From: Apteryx mantelli
Taxonomy: Eukaryota > Chordata > Aves > Apterygiformes > Apterygidae
Assembly: GCF_036417845.1 (NCBI RefSeq)
Contig: NC_089981.1
Location: 80,641,268 to 80,705,267 of the forward strand
Direction: 5' to 3'
Length of the DNA: 64,000 nt
The position numbers and the translations under genes were made by a program. This document shows, in pieces, positions 25,161 to 38,265 of the stretch (position 1 is the first letter of the stretch; each line of letters opens with the position of its first letter). The notes under the pieces were generated by a model. The model did not search any database, had not been told where the DNA came from, and saw nothing but the letters and a program-made list of their open reading frames with translations.

Positions 25161-28100
25161 TTGCTGTGTGCTGCATATGAAAATCATTTCCATGAAAATC
25201 GAGAAGTAAGGTTTATACTGCATGATTTCTCACCCTCAGGTGATTGCCTTAGGCTTAACATTTCTTTTTGTTCTCTTTCAGACAAAACCTATATTGAATA
25301 CCTTTCAAGAGGAAGCTGGCAGAGGCTTTCTCGTTGAGACTGGGAGGTTATGGTGATGTCCTAGGGAGTGGGAATGTGGGTCCCTGTATGCAGAAGAGAG
25401 TAATGAACAACAATCATTCTTTCTTACAATCCTGGTGAGCAACCTGTTGATGGGATCTTCAGTTCTAGGAGGACAACACTGGATTCACTGTTCTCAAGCA
25501 GCAGCAGCTGTCTGTGCTTGGTGTGGAGCCTACTTCTGTTGGCATCTCCTCATTGTACTCTGAGAATGCCTCCTGGATTGAGTGCCTGAGAAGTACACGG
25601 ACAAATGCCTTGTTCATAGATCTGCAGGGTCATGCCCAGAGCATTATGGTCAAAAATCAGAGGAACTTTAAGGTCACAGAGTGAAGGACCTATGATGTTT
25701 AGATACTCTGGACCTTAATGTCTTCTGAAGGAGGATTTTCAGGGCCAGGGTTATCCATTTAAATGCCTTATCAATCCTGTATCAGGTGACTAAGACCCAC
25801 ATCCTAAATCTTATGAAGGCTCCTCAATTTCAGTGTATTTGGCCTAATATGTTGAACATGTGACTGCCGCTGGTGTCTGCTCTATGTCCCAGATGGTACC
25901 CACCCAATACAGAGGCCAAGGACAGGTCACAGATCTCAGCTTGAGAGCTAGTTTTTTGGCTCCATCCAAACTAGAAGATAAAATGGGCCAGGGCCTGTTC
26001 CTGGTCTTTGCATGACATAGTTTGCATCAGTACAGCTCACGTATCTCACTCCCCAAGATGTGGTGGCTATATCCAAGCTGCTTATGGGAGCAATCCTAGG
26101 CCCCACTAACCCTTGAACTGATCCCAAGCTCAGGCCAGGAAAGTGTTAGTGGGTGCAGAACAAAACTGTACCATGGTGCCCACCAGCAGTTCAGCAATGT
26201 GGATGATCGCGTACTGCACTCAGGCCCAGGCATAGCCCTATTTACTAGGAGGGAAGGTGCTTTTAGCTCAAACTGCAGAGGCCCACACTTTTATTTATGG
26301 AGATGTGTGGTTTACTTTGCAATGTACCAGTGTCTCTTGGGCGATTTTTTGTTTCTACTACTTGGGAAAAGCTACACATGGCTTAATGGGTAGTATCCTT
26401 TTTTAATTTCTTCTTGGTATTTATACTTGATGGTAAATAACAGGTATACCAATGCTGGCCCAGTTATGAGCAGAGAATATCACCCACACAAATGCAATCT
26501 GTATATCAGGTTATAAAGTCTTTGATGGCAGACAGTATCTTTCTTGTGGATAGGAAGGTACCTTCTAGCCAAACCAGTGTGAACTCTCTCCAACTAAATG
26601 TCATCTATTTAATCTCTTTATTCCTGTCTCTTAAGTTAGGGTTGCTCAGAAATGTATTCATGCTTGTGGTTCTGCCTCCATTAGCAAAAAATGAGCAATT
26701 TCAGCAAATCCTTGATGTTTGAAATCCTGCTGAGGTACTTCTGTGAGGAGAAAACAGATGAGTACAACAGATAATGTCATGGCTGGAAGTGAAGAGAATG
26801 AACAAACATTCTCCTGGAGTTTTGAATGGGAAATACAACTACTTACTGTATTTAAGAAGATAAGCATCTCTAAAAAAGTATTTAATACCTTCAGCTAGTG
26901 CAGGTCACTGTGATTCATTTTCAGCACTAAAACAAATCATAACATGATATATTCCATCATATGGTGACATACGTACATGTATATTACACACTAGGGATGC
27001 AAAATACATGTTACATCCATGGATTTCATTTGTAAAATCAAGACCACTCCCTTTCTCCCAGTTTTACAGGCAGAGGACAGCTCTCCTGGCATTCCTCTCT
27101 GTCCAGCTCTAGCACACTTTATCTGTGCAAGTCCTGGAAGCAAAACCTTCGGGCCCTGATCCATTGCGATTGCTCAGTGGAGGGTCTGCCATCTCCAGAG
27201 AGGTGTCACCTGAGCACAAAACTGCCCATGTGGAGCTTATGGGACATCAGGGCCTTGGTCAATGAATCCCTGGAGCACAGATGTCAGCTGGAAATGGTCA
27301 TTCTGAAAATCACTAGAACTGTTTCATAAGCAACATGGACAATAATTAATGACTCCATTATAAAGATACAGCTATAGAAATAAGTTGACTTTTGGCAGAA
27401 TCTCTTGGCAGAGTGGATCTGAAATAGCAGAGAGGGTCTCATGAGGTCTGGATCTTTTTGCAGCACTCAGCATTTGCCCATTGACTTCTGGGGAAACTTA
27501 GGATCTGCACAGAGCACCAGATCACTGCTGACCCACAAAGCCAGGTGGCTTGGGACCAACCTGTTGTTTAGTCTTCCTCCTCCAAATGGATTAAACTTTT
27601 TGACATCCGATGCAGGGTATGCGTCTCAGAACTTCACCTACCCTCTCATGACTGTGGGACTCAGACCTATGAATGAGCAAGTGTGCAGAATTCTGCCAAT
27701 GTGCTCAGGGATTTGCACTGCGCACAGCTCACTAATGGCACAGTGCTTGGACTGTCTGACTTTCTGAGTTACAATAGCAGAGCAAGTGAAAAATGGCAGA
27801 CTCTTCATGAACATTTTCAAGATAGGAGGAAGAAAGGAATAATATTCACTTCAGTGCTTTATCAATGGTGTTACATTCTTCAAAATCTGAATGCTTTCTC
27901 TCCTTTCCCTCTCTTTTGCCATTGTTACACTTTCACCTTTTTCTTGAGTGTTCTTTTGTAAGAAGGTAAATGAAAGTGGAAAGCAACAGAAAAATCAGTA
28001 GAGCTTTGGAAGTACTGCTATGATCCATCAGATATGGAGCATACTGTTCAAATCTGTGATTGCCATTGATTAGTTAGACTCCCTGGAAGACAATAAAGAA

Positions 28101-29337
28101 TAAAGAGAAAAATAAACCCCAATATCAGACCACTGAAATATTTATTTCTGGGAAGCTGGACTATTTAACATAAAGGAACAAATACTCCTTTCTTGTCTGC
28201 CATTACTATCTTGCTCTTCCTTAGAAGCACTTCTGCTGCATCCTCGTCCAGCCCCAGATTCCATACCACATTTTCTTCCCAGTCATCTGCAGTTCAGTTT
28301 CTCAACCTTGTTTCAGTTTCTGATGGACTGCTTTTCCCCCGTGTAATCCGACGGCAACATTTTCAAGTGACTTGCCATTTCAGGTGCCTCTTGGATTTTT
28401 TAGGAGCCCAAATGAAGATGCATAAAAATTATCTTACTATGGAATGTAGTAAGCAACCTCTCCTTCTCTGCTGAGCTCCAGAGCACCCAAAAATTCAGGT
28501 TCTTCAGTCTGTTTTCACATGCAAAAGCATTGGTCTTGCTATGCAGTTTGCACTGCATTGTAGGTCTCAGGCAAGATGCCATATCATTTAAAAAAAAAGA
28601 TGAAAAGGGAAAATAGATGTCTTATGTGTCTAAACAAGGAAATGACACACATCCGTCTCCTTTCTCAAGCAAGCAAACAGTCTAGGAGCAATTGCTTGAG
28701 TCACAGCTGCCCGAAGATGGCCTTGAGTAGTGAGCGCCAGACTTTCTCACCCAGAACACCAGAGAGATTCTGTCCTTTCTCGTAAATAGCAAGCAGAGCT
28801 GAACCAACAACCAGTGACAAATTGACCAGGCAAAGTTACAAATCAGTCTGTCATGTTGTTCTGTACAAGCCACTCTTAAATAACTATACGCAAAAGCCAC
28901 TGCAGCCATAGCAACATTTTTTTAAACAAACTGCTCCTCAACATGATTTTTATATATTGATGTAACCCCTTCTTAGGCAAATGCAGCAAGCAACTCACCC
29001 AACAGTATAGAGCAAAGCAAAGGTTGTAAATGAGAGCTCTCTGCTGCTGTCTGATCCTCTGGAGATGGATCAAACTGACACAAAACAGAATACTCTGAAC
29101 ATTGGTCTACCTCAGGCCATAGCTGTGTGAAACAGCGGAACTGGGAGATGCTAGTGTATAACAAACTAGATTCAACAATGTGAGCACTCAGGTTAAATAC
29201 TATTGTAATCTTTTTTAGGGAAGAGGCAGTCAGTTACAATCTTTATGTATGATAAAAATAATTTGTATATAGAGACAGTCTAGGGACAGACAGTTTGCTT
29301 AAGATTAAAATATAGGGGGTATGCATGTCTCTAGTAT

Positions 29338-29385
29338 TTAAATATGCATATATATATATGTATGTATACATGTGTATATATTTGT
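29338..29385. repeat. Degenerate TA/TG microsatellite
   Basis: AATATGCATATATATATATG followed by TATGTATACATGTGTATATA: alternating purine-pyrimidine, about 45 bases. Confidence 0.8.
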
Positions 29386-31873
29386 CTACTTAGTGTACAA
29401 TAACAGTGTTGTCCTATAAGGCACAGAGTACTGTGAAGATACTCAGTGATTCAAAGAACTGCTTATCACCTTGCGAGGGAGCCCTTACTCCTTAGGTCAA
29501 ATCACTGTGTGCCAATTCAGCCACCAGCCTGGCAGCGAACTAACTTGACAGAAAAATGGCATCATTTTCTGCTGTGTTAGAGAGAGTCAGTCAGGCTCAT
29601 GGAAAAGTCTAGTGAGAACCAGAACTAGCTCAGGGGAGTAGATGGGCAGGGGGAAGGAGGAAGGGACCTCTCTCTTTCAGCGTCTTTTCATGAAGTCAGA
29701 CCCATAGCTCCTGCTGCGCTTCCAGAAAAGCCTTTCTCTCTCTCTCTCCTGTGACTGTAGAAAGAGTCTAGGGAGACTACTCTTCCTTATGTTAGCATTA
29801 CTGAATATCCCTCATAGTGTCTACACTGAGATTTACAACAGCTTAACTAAACAGATCACAGAACTGATTAAAGTAAACCCGTGGAATTCAGGACAAATGA
29901 ATTTCCACAGTCACACCACATCTGTTAGTTTTAACTTCTCATATTTCTTGTCCACTTCTGCAACATTTCTAAAGCAGAATTGTAAGGTCCTGCAGATTAC
30001 TGGTTCTTTAAGCTCTTTCTGCTATTTGAAGACAACTTGGAATGGGAATGTTTCAGTGGAGAGCAGTGGAACAGCTTTGAAAGAATATTAACATCCTTCA
30101 AAGTGGTATTATGTAGCTATGACAGCTATAACAGCTTGGACATTTCACCTCATTCCTCTCACAAGTCAAAGATAAGAACACAATCCCCCTGAGGCAAAAT
30201 ATTGTCATATTTCTTACTTAACACTCTGTATCCATGAAAAATGCCTTTGAAAATTACTCAAATGATGGGAAAATAAGCATTAAGTGTTCTTCATACACTC
30301 ATTTCCTTAGAATGATTATTTTGCAACTTTATATATACACTGTGAATCATTTAATCTGAGTATTTAAACTGCTGCACATACACTGACTCTTTTAGCACTA
30401 TGGATCAACCTCAGAAGTGTAAAATTCAGTTCAAATTAATTCAAAAGCTCAGGTTGCAAGTCTGTAAAAAGACCTGATTCATTTTTATATTAGCATATCA
30501 ATATCTATTACAGAAAATAGTTGTCATTAATTCAAGAAAGCTGTTGGATCAATTGGAACAACTAAAGCTTGGCACAAATTTATCAAATCATACAGTTATT
30601 TCATATATGATGTTAGGGTAAATTATTATTTGACAAGAGAGGAATCTTCCTGTATGGACTTTGTAAATCTGTTCTTTCTTTAGCTTATTTATTACAATAT
30701 TGTGATGAGGTTGGTAGAAAAGCTGGGCAAATGAAGGAACAGTTGTTAGTGAAATATGCAGACAGGTTTATTCCTCTCTACCAGCAGCTGAGGTCTGAGG
30801 AAGAGCTCGGTAGGTGCAAAAGTTATCCGGTATAAACACAGCCCTTGTGACTGGGATGGGCAGACCAACCTTGTTAACTCACAGTTATGGGAAAGGTGTG
30901 GACAAACAATCAAAAGCTATTAAGGTGTCACAGCCCTGGTAACAGTCTCTCATGTGTTTTCCATCTGCTTCACCTGAGGAACAAAATACATTTGCTTAAG
31001 TCAGTACAAAATTTGGCCAGCTACCATGGTTCAGCTGATGGGAGGCATCTCCGTAAGCTGTGAAGGTCCCCTTGCTCATGGAAGAGCTCTAGTAAAACTG
31101 ATACTTTGCAGCATGATCCATTGATGGTTGAAACTGCTTTAAATTACAACAGCAGTGGCCAGTTACAGTTTGTGTGGTTTTATCCATAGTGGTTCCTAGA
31201 GTATGCAAAAGCTAGGGAGGTATCCGGTTACGGTGATTGCTTCCCAGAAAGGACAACTGTAGCTGTTAGGAAGAAAAGTTAGGAAATATATGTCCAGGTG
31301 CCCCCTTGTACAGAAGTGGCAGTTCCAGTTGGACTCATTGTTCTAAAGTTTCTTGCTGAGCCTTGTCTCTTAGAGTGTTGGGGATTTTAGGTGATCTCTA
31401 GAAAGCATTGTTGTAAAATCAAAGACTCAGCATTTTATTGAAAAAGTTTCTTCAGTTCCTGGGAAAAGTGTAGAGATGGAAAGAGGTACAGCGCTGGAAC
31501 TAATCTGCACTTCTACACACATGTCAGTTCAGCTAGTTGTAATTGATTCAAGACTCTATCCATGCTATAGATCAGGCATTTGAAATCAGTAATTTTGTCT
31601 GGCTGATTGAATGTTGAAATCCTTGAAATAAACTAAGCCAAATTAGCTAAGGCTCTGCAGATTTTTGGGAGATGTAGCAAAAAAAAAAAGGGTAAAAGTA
31701 ACAGCAAAACCAAGATCGAACAGGCACCTTTCTCACAAGAAGAGTGCTCTAAATTGCAGGCTGCTTGCATGGCTGTCTGGGGAATGAAGTGTAAATCTTC
31801 CCTTTAGTCCCTTGGCTGAACTGCCATCTCACAGCTGGCTAAGCTTGAGAAGGGGAGCAGGTGAAGGGTAATC

Positions 31874-31891
31874 TTTTTTTTTTTTTTTTTT
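31874..31891. repeat. Poly-T run of 18
   Basis: Homopolymer followed by CCCC. It could be the reversed A-tail of an old retrocopy, but no body is recognisable upstream or downstream. Similar 16-T runs are at 34234-34249 and 46151-46166. Confidence 0.8.
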
Positions 31892-32038
31892 CCCCTCAAG
31901 AACATGGGTGAAAAAGGGAAGAACTTTAACACTGCCACTCTCCATGCACCAACATGCGAGAGATACCAGGTATAGCCCAGGCACATGGTATCCTCACACA
32001 GAGCTAAATGAAACAGGCAGCAGATTGAAGCTGTCTAA

Positions 32039-32170
32039 ACAAGGGGTGATCAACCAGCAGTTCCTGAGCCACATGTTGCCTCCAAGTAGATGAAGCATGA
32101 CTCGGCATCAGGCTTATGGCTCATGCCTGGCCAAGGGTCTGTGCTGCCAGAGTACTGCTGGGTTAGCCAA
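32039..32170 (+). mobile_element. Possible hAT-type non-autonomous DNA transposon relic
   Basis: AAGGGGTGATCAACCAGCAG then TTCCTGAGCCACATGTTGCC matches the terminal pattern CAGGGGTGGCCAACC...GAGCCACATG of hAT family elements common in turtles and crocodilians. The other end is not clear. Confidence 0.3.
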
Positions 32171-35100
32171 ATCCCCAGCTCAGGGGGGGAAATCCAGTAT
32201 GTATCCTCAAACTGAACCAGCTAACCTGCTCTGGCACCAACCCAAGCCATGGCCTGAGTACCAGTAGGCTGGAGGGATGGCTGAGAAGTCACTGTCAGCT
32301 GCTGCCTGTGACATGAAATGCCCCCAGCGCTCTCCCTTCCCCCAGCTTTTTGGGTGCCTGTGACACAAGATTTGTGGCAGATTTTGGCACGTGGTTCACT
32401 GGGCAAGAGGGGAAGCCTCTCTCACCTGAACTGCCAGCTGAGCACGGATCTGAGCCTGCACTTAAGATCACACCTGACCACTGTCAACAACAGGCAAAGC
32501 AAATGTCACGTTCACCACCAGGTGTCCTGCAACTGGCTCTCCCCATGGACGTCCCTAGAGTAGATGGCTGGAGCCTGACCTCCAGCCAGCCGTTTGGGTG
32601 GAAAGTGTGGTGTCATGAGGGCCTGCTCCTCACCCCCACTGCAAGAACAGCACCTTGCAGCCTTGCCATCCACTTCCACAGCCATGAGACAAAGCACTCA
32701 CAGCAAAGTCATAACGCAGCCCAAGGGCTGCTGGAGCAGAGCAATGTCTCAGCCAGTCAGATAGTTCCCACCACAGTTGTTCTCTGGCTAAGGTGACATT
32801 TCCCTTGCCAGCACTGTGTCTTAAGATCATTTTCAACCTGTGGAACCACTGCAGCTGCTTTTTCCTATATTATAGGCTCTACTTCGCTGCTTTTCTTTTT
32901 TCACTTAACTGACAGCCTTTCAAATACTCAACAGTCCTGAAATGAGATTTTCTGGGCATAATTTGCCTGACTGAGGGAGTATGGAAAACAAGGTAGTGTA
33001 ACATGCACCCCAGTACACCAGCAGGCTCTACTGGGAGCCTAGGAAAATTACACTGCTCTCCTCCACAAGGGAAGATTTCTGTCTGGAAAACGGCAGCTTG
33101 GACCTGCCTGTGGCTTGGAAGGAGCCCTTGCAGCTAACACTGATGGGATGTGCTGATCCAGACGTCCTGACTGTGTGCATTTGCCATCTGATATCATTGA
33201 CTTCTGACTCTCCATTTGGGACGCTCTGTAACAAGATGCTTTGTGTTGTTACAATTCTTCATAAAAATGTTGTCAAACACATTCATAGTCCTTACTGACC
33301 TAGTCGAGCTTGCATTAACCAGAATTAAATTTACACCAACAGTCCTGTTGGCCTGTGTTCAAAGATGCTGCATAGAAATTAAAAATAAATACTTTGAAAA
33401 TTAAACAAGACAAAGATCTGGATAACTAAAGTTACCCCATTATATTCAATTCAGTCCTCCCTGTATCCGTTTTTTTGCTGGTCACCCTTTCCGTAAAAAT
33501 CAATTTAAATATAGACGCCTCAATGTCGTTACTTCAAATGAGGGGACCCAATCTTTTTTCCAGCTATAGTTAATGGCCAAGTCCCACCAACTATAGGGAG
33601 AATAACATCCAGCTGTTAGCTATAAATGCAAGAATGTGTGGCTTCCAGAAGTTTTCAGGTCACATTATTCTGTAAAGTTCAACTTATAAGCAGCATATAA
33701 AGCATTAGTATTAGTAGAGTATTAGTAAAGGCACCTGATGAATAATTAGATGGGCTAATACATGCTGAAGTATATTATAAAATGTATAGTTCAGTAAATT
33801 TGCTTTTAAAGGCAGTTTTACTTAACAAAATGTCTTTCCCTGACATGCTCATACACATATAACTCATGTCTGTATTTAAGCTAATAATAAATCAATGCCT
33901 TTTATACAATACTCAGAAATGGAAACTTAATATAAAGTGTGACCAGACTTCTCAACAAGAGTTCTCTTTACAATAAGCTACTAAAGTGTCTGGCATCTAA
34001 TTTTGCTACTTTGCTGTATTATTAATTCACATGAACTGCATGCTTTGAAGTTGCCTGCATTGAACATTTGCCTTTTACTGCAACTCTTTTATTTAATGTA
34101 AAATGTGTGTGGCATAATTCTCATTGCTAACTGCAACCTTATGATAATATTCTGTAGAGTACTACTAGCTTCATTTACAATAGTGTAAAAAGCCTAATCC
34201 AGCTGTCAACAGATGTGTGCTAAGCCTTTTCTGTTTTTTTTTTTTTTTTAACCATAAATAGAGATGAACACTATCTAAATCTCAAAATCCAAGTACTCAG
34301 GCATTTTGGGAAAGTTTGGATCTAGATCCAAACTTCAGACTTCCAGGCCAGACCCAATCGCAGCAGAGGTTCCCCGACGTTATGGCTGATTTGTTTTGCT
34401 CTCACAAATGTGACATCAGCAATGGAGCAAGCAAACCATTAAAGAAAACACATGCTGCCCTCTTCCAGGTCTAGCTGTGATAGCATTGTTAGCACTAGAA
34501 GAATTGGTTGTGTACTCTCTCCTGCCCTCTTTTGATCTTCTCTGTAAATTGTCTAATCTTGCATTTATAGTGTTACATACATCAGGCTGGAGAACGATTT
34601 CCTTTCCCTTCCGGTTTCTGACCATTAGCTTTAAGCTTGTAGGTTTAAACAGTTTTCTTTTTTCAAAAACTGTTATGTTGTTATATATTTACCTGTTTTC
34701 AGTTTATTGCTTGCAATATAGAAAAAAAAATGAGATTAACGACTGCTTTTTTATTAACAGCTATGCTGCAAAGAATATGTGGAAATATGACCCAAGGAGA
34801 GAGTTGAATTAGGCTTAAATGCAGTCCATATGCCATATGCACACTTCTAAAAAAAGCACTGTATTTGACTGAATGTGGTACACACTGTATTTTTAGCTGA
34901 GCTGGGAAGGGAGAGACAAGCTTACAGCACATGTGCAATGTTCACAGTGAACGTGGGAGTGATGGGCCTATTCCTGCAGAGCCTGCAGCTTGCGGTCTGC
35001 CCTGCCTCTTAGGGCTCACTCGCAGTCAAAGGCAAATCGAGTTACCGCAGCTTAACAAGCCGCCATCTGTCTCCTGAGCTGCCATAACTCTTTGGGTAAT

Positions 35101-35569
35101 TAATCTCAGCTCACCCCCACTATGAGACGCATATCACTTACCTTAAAACTCAGTGAGAGGTTCTAGATAACATGTTCTTGCCTCCCAGGGGCAAAAGCAG
35201 GCACAACAAGAGTTTGACAGTTCAGTTGACAGTTTACTTCAGCTTAAAAAAATTGTCACTTATTTTATCCGATAGTTAAACCCTTGCTTGTTGTCTACAC
35301 CATGGCCATACTGCCTTAGCAGACTGGTGGCACCATCTGGAATAAAGAGCAGATGACTGCCTTACGCACATACGCAAAACTCACACAAATTTTGCCTTTT
35401 TGCCATTGAATTCATGTTATTGTTTTCTTGCAATGACAGAATGCATTTTTCATTCATATTTCAGTGCTACTCTTTAGACAGTAAATTAGCATCTTTACTG
35501 CTAATTAATTTCACTTTGCAGAGTTTTGGGCATCCAGACATCCACCAGGGACTTAGTATCTTCTTTTTG
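32171..35569. other. Intergenic, no gene seen
   Basis: The 148-codon + ORF at 32350-32796 is low in charge pattern and unlike any family I know. It overlaps a minus ORF and has no splice context. From 33.2 to 34.3 kb the DNA is strongly AT-rich. Confidence 0.6.
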
Positions 35570-35745
35570 GGGCAAATAACTTAAACTTTCTGTAATTCGG
35601 TTTCCCCCTGTGCAAAGTGGGATTAGCCATTAGCCATTATTCAGGTACCCCGGAGCCCTTGTGAAGCTCACTTGGGGAATGAAAAAGTGAGATCCCTGTA
35701 ATTCGGGAGCTACGAAGATGCTAATTATTATGGTTCGGTGTTCTC
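35570..35745 (+). mobile_element. MIR-type SINE fragment, + orientation
   Basis: GGGCAAATAACTTAAACTTT, CGGTTTCCCCCTGTGCAAAG and TGGGATTAGCC, with GCTAATTATTATGG at the end, follow the 3' half of MIR (GGGCAAGTCACTTAACCTCT...CAGTTTCCCCATCTGTAAAATGGG...GCTATTATT). Confidence 0.6.
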
Positions 35746-36474
35746 TCAAATGCTGCTTGAAGTGGGGATTCAAGTTTTACAAATATTTTTGTGCTAATAC
35801 TTTATTTGAATTTTTTCTTGGGGTTTGTTAAGTGTCAAGTGCTAAAGCTTAAAGTTGAAGCACAACACTTCTAATCGAGTGTTTGACCTTTCAACAATCT
35901 CTTTGAACAACACTGCTGAAATTTCCAGGCAAGCTAATTAATACACTGGTACAGCACCAGTTGGGTGTAACTCTAGCAGCTTAACTCTCAGCCAGGAGGA
36001 TGAAATCCTCCTCCCCTCCCCACACTCACATCTCACTAACAATAATGGATTTGGGACCTAATCAGGTATTAAAACAGAGGATTAGTGAGCTGCAAACTGC
36101 GGAGATCTCAACTCAATTTACAGTGTATGCAGGAGACTGGCAAAAATTACAAGGCACACTTTCAGTAAACTAATACCTACATACCTGAAAAACCCATGTG
36201 AGCAGCAGAGACTGTTGGACTTGTGGGGCCACCAAATGCAATATATGACCATTTTGAAAGAGAGACACAGAACAGTGATTCAATGAGAAATTTAAATAGA
36301 GCAAGGAGCAGGTATAAGTGACTGTAAAGCATCTAGTACAACCTGACAGTGGTACCACACTCTACTGCCATACATTTAAAAAAAACCCTTTTGAAGATGT
36401 GGGATATGTAGTATCTTTGTATGAGCTCTAGCTGGTCCAGGGCACTTTCCACTTTTGCCTATGTTGAGAAGGGG

Positions 36475-36515
36475 AAGGTATGCTCCTGGAGAGCATAAGG
36501 AGAAGGTATGCTCCT
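36475..36515 (+). repeat. Direct repeat GGTATGCTCCTGG, 2 copies
   Basis: AAGGTATGCTCCTGG occurs twice about 29 bases apart, each preceded by a GAGAAGG-type purine block. Confidence 0.8.
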
Positions 36516-36748
36516 GGTTTTTCTGCTTTAACCACACTGGGGACTAGCAAGAGGACACAGCCATAACAGCAGCAGGAGTTAAATGTTTTAGAGCTCAAAG
36601 GATATGTAATTATCTGCCTTAGGGATCCTTTTCTTTGCAGAAAAGATCTTGAGCAAGATGTACTTTGAACTTTAGAGACCCTTTGGCTGTGTTTACAGTA
36701 GCAAATAATTTGGTGCAATAGGACTGTTTCTTTGAGGACAGTACTCAC

Positions 36749-37152
36749 AAATCAGTTGTCGGAAGATGCTGAAGTCCCTCCTCAGTGTTGGGCTGAACTC
36801 CCTCCTCGTCTGGCTCCTGCAGCGGGCTTGCCTGCGGGTGTGTGTTTGTAGAGTGGTTTGGTGGCTCTGGAGGGAGACACAGCTGTGGGCCATGCCACCC
36901 CTCCAGAGCCTTTTGCTTTTGAGTAGCCAGTTCAGCATTGAGAATTGCTGCAAGCCCTGCTAAATGTCTGGACAAGCCATTCAACCTTTGCCTTCATGGT
37001 CCAGCTCTCTCTTCTCTCCTCCCTCCAAAGTGCCACCCTGGCTCTGAGGTGGTGCAGCATCCTCTCCAGGGTGGCCTCCAGTGTTGTATCTGCCTTTTGC
37101 CTGCCACATGGGGAAAGCTGGGGTGATGTGGTCCTTTCTTCATCAGAGGCAT
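36749..37152 (-). pseudogene. Exon-like segment with one frameshift, coiled-coil-like product, family unknown
   Basis: On the minus strand a near-perfect acceptor (CTTGCTTTTCTCCCCTCCACAG) precedes 37152 and a strong donor (ATTT|GTGAGTACT) follows 36749. The first half encodes DASDEERTTSPQLSPCGRQK and then TTLEATLERMLHHLRARVAL and WREERRES...MKAKVE, an amphipathic helical stretch. That frame stops at 36932. A different frame opens at once as NGLSRHLAGLAAILNAELAT and continues to the donor, so one indel near 36975-36990 would rejoin them. This suggests a decayed exon or transposon-derived gene. The charged helical C-terminus reminds me of the Myb/SANT-like accessory proteins of Harbinger elements common in crocodilians and turtles, but no SANT domain is seen. 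Confidence 0.35.
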
Positions 37153-37391
37153 CTGTGGAGGGGAGAAAAGCAAGTCCCTGAGCGTCTCTGAGGACGTGGT
37201 GTGTTATTCTGTTCCCTGCGGCTGTCTTCTGCAAACCCCTGGTTCTTGTGGACATAGTGGTTGTACAGGACTACTTTTTGGCCGTAACTCCTCTGAGGAC
37301 GGTTGAAGTTGAGCCTTGAACAGGATGGCTCACTGGTAAATTGCCCGTATGCCATGGCCAACACTGTGATGTGGGAGACTGTTGATCTCTG
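37143..37391 (-). CDS. Possible exon or ORF fragment preceding the frameshifted segment, unknown
   Basis: A good acceptor (CTGCTTTCCCTTGCAG) on the minus strand ends at 37392. The open frame that follows reads QRSTVSHITVLAMAYGQFTS, with NFNRPQRSYGQKVVLYNHYV further on, and stops at 37143. An internal ATG at MAYGQF could serve as a start. It overlaps the upstream part of the frame that enters the next segment (MSTRTRGLQKTAAG..., from 37255), so at most one of the two readings is real. I recognise no domain. Confidence 0.2.
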   Translation of the reverse strand, partial: QRSTVSHITVLAMAYGQFTSEPSCSRLNFNRPQRSYGQKVVLYNHYVHKNQGFAEDSRREQNNTPRPQRRSGTCFSPLHRCL

Positions 37392-38209
37392 CTGCAAGGG
37401 AAAGCAGAGCAGCCAGAGGTGCCAGGTGAATGGGGTGCAGAACCAGGGACTGGTGTTAGAGCAGTAAGAGCAGAACAGGGCCCTCTGGCGACAACAGTTC
37501 CTTATTTTTGTTTCATAGTCAGCACTGATCAGAGTGGATGGAGAAAATCCCGTCGCTTCAAGTGTTTCCAGGTACTGGATTATCTTCAGTGCAACAGAGG
37601 CAGCCTGTCACTGTTAGCCATGATTCTGCTGTGCATCTGGCAGAGGCCGATGTGGACTGAGAAGCAGCCTGGTTTACACGCTGTAGGATCTGCACAGGCA
37701 TGCGGGCAGCTGACTACCTGGAATCCCTGCAGCTACGCAGGTTTGCCTACATCCCCACCTTGCACAGAGTAAAGGTATGATGTGCCATGGACTTGCTGAT
37801 CCATTTAAGCAATGGCATGTCAATAAATACGATAGATACCCCTTTCTTTCCTCTCCCCTTGGGGGGTCATGCAGTGCATCACTGTTTATCCCTGCAGGCT
37901 TTCCATGGGAACCTGGAGTAACAGTGGGTCTGTGCCCTGGAGCCTGGGCTCTCCAGACTCCCAGGCCCCTCCCCAAAACAAGAGAGTATTCAATACCATA
38001 TAAGGTCTCAGCAGAGAGACATGCATAGCCAGAAGTCATCTCGGGAGAAGGACTGCAAGTCAGTGGTCTCCCTTACTGTCTGACTAAGCACGGGTGATTG
38101 TGTGAGGTCCCATGCCTGCCAGAATACAGGGGATGGGGGAGAAAGCACTGCTGTGATTGACATCAGACGCTTACGACCTTGTCTTCCGACAGCCAGACAC
38201 CCTTCAAGC

Positions 38210-38265
38210 TGTACTTGTTATACAAGCGGGACTTTGTAGGGGTACTAGTGTACTTGTTATACACA
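38210..38265 (+). repeat. Direct repeat GTACTTGTTATACA, 2 copies
   Basis: The 14-mer appears near 38211 and again near 38249, separated by unrelated sequence. No element boundary was seen. Confidence 0.75.

Larger units (their letters stand above)
23366..32038. other. Intergenic, no gene seen
   Basis: Contains the 38-bp tandem duplication, a possible SINE head, the TA/TG tract and the poly-T run. A short CT run is at 29731-29748. The stretch 27149-27265 has a weak likeness to the reptile 'gggCCTGATCC' repeat class. No coding exon was recognised. Confidence 0.6.

Noticed and set aside
32350..32796. 148-codon + ORF
   Set aside because: No family likeness, overlaps other frames, no promoter or splice context; the length is not remarkable in locally GC-rich DNA.
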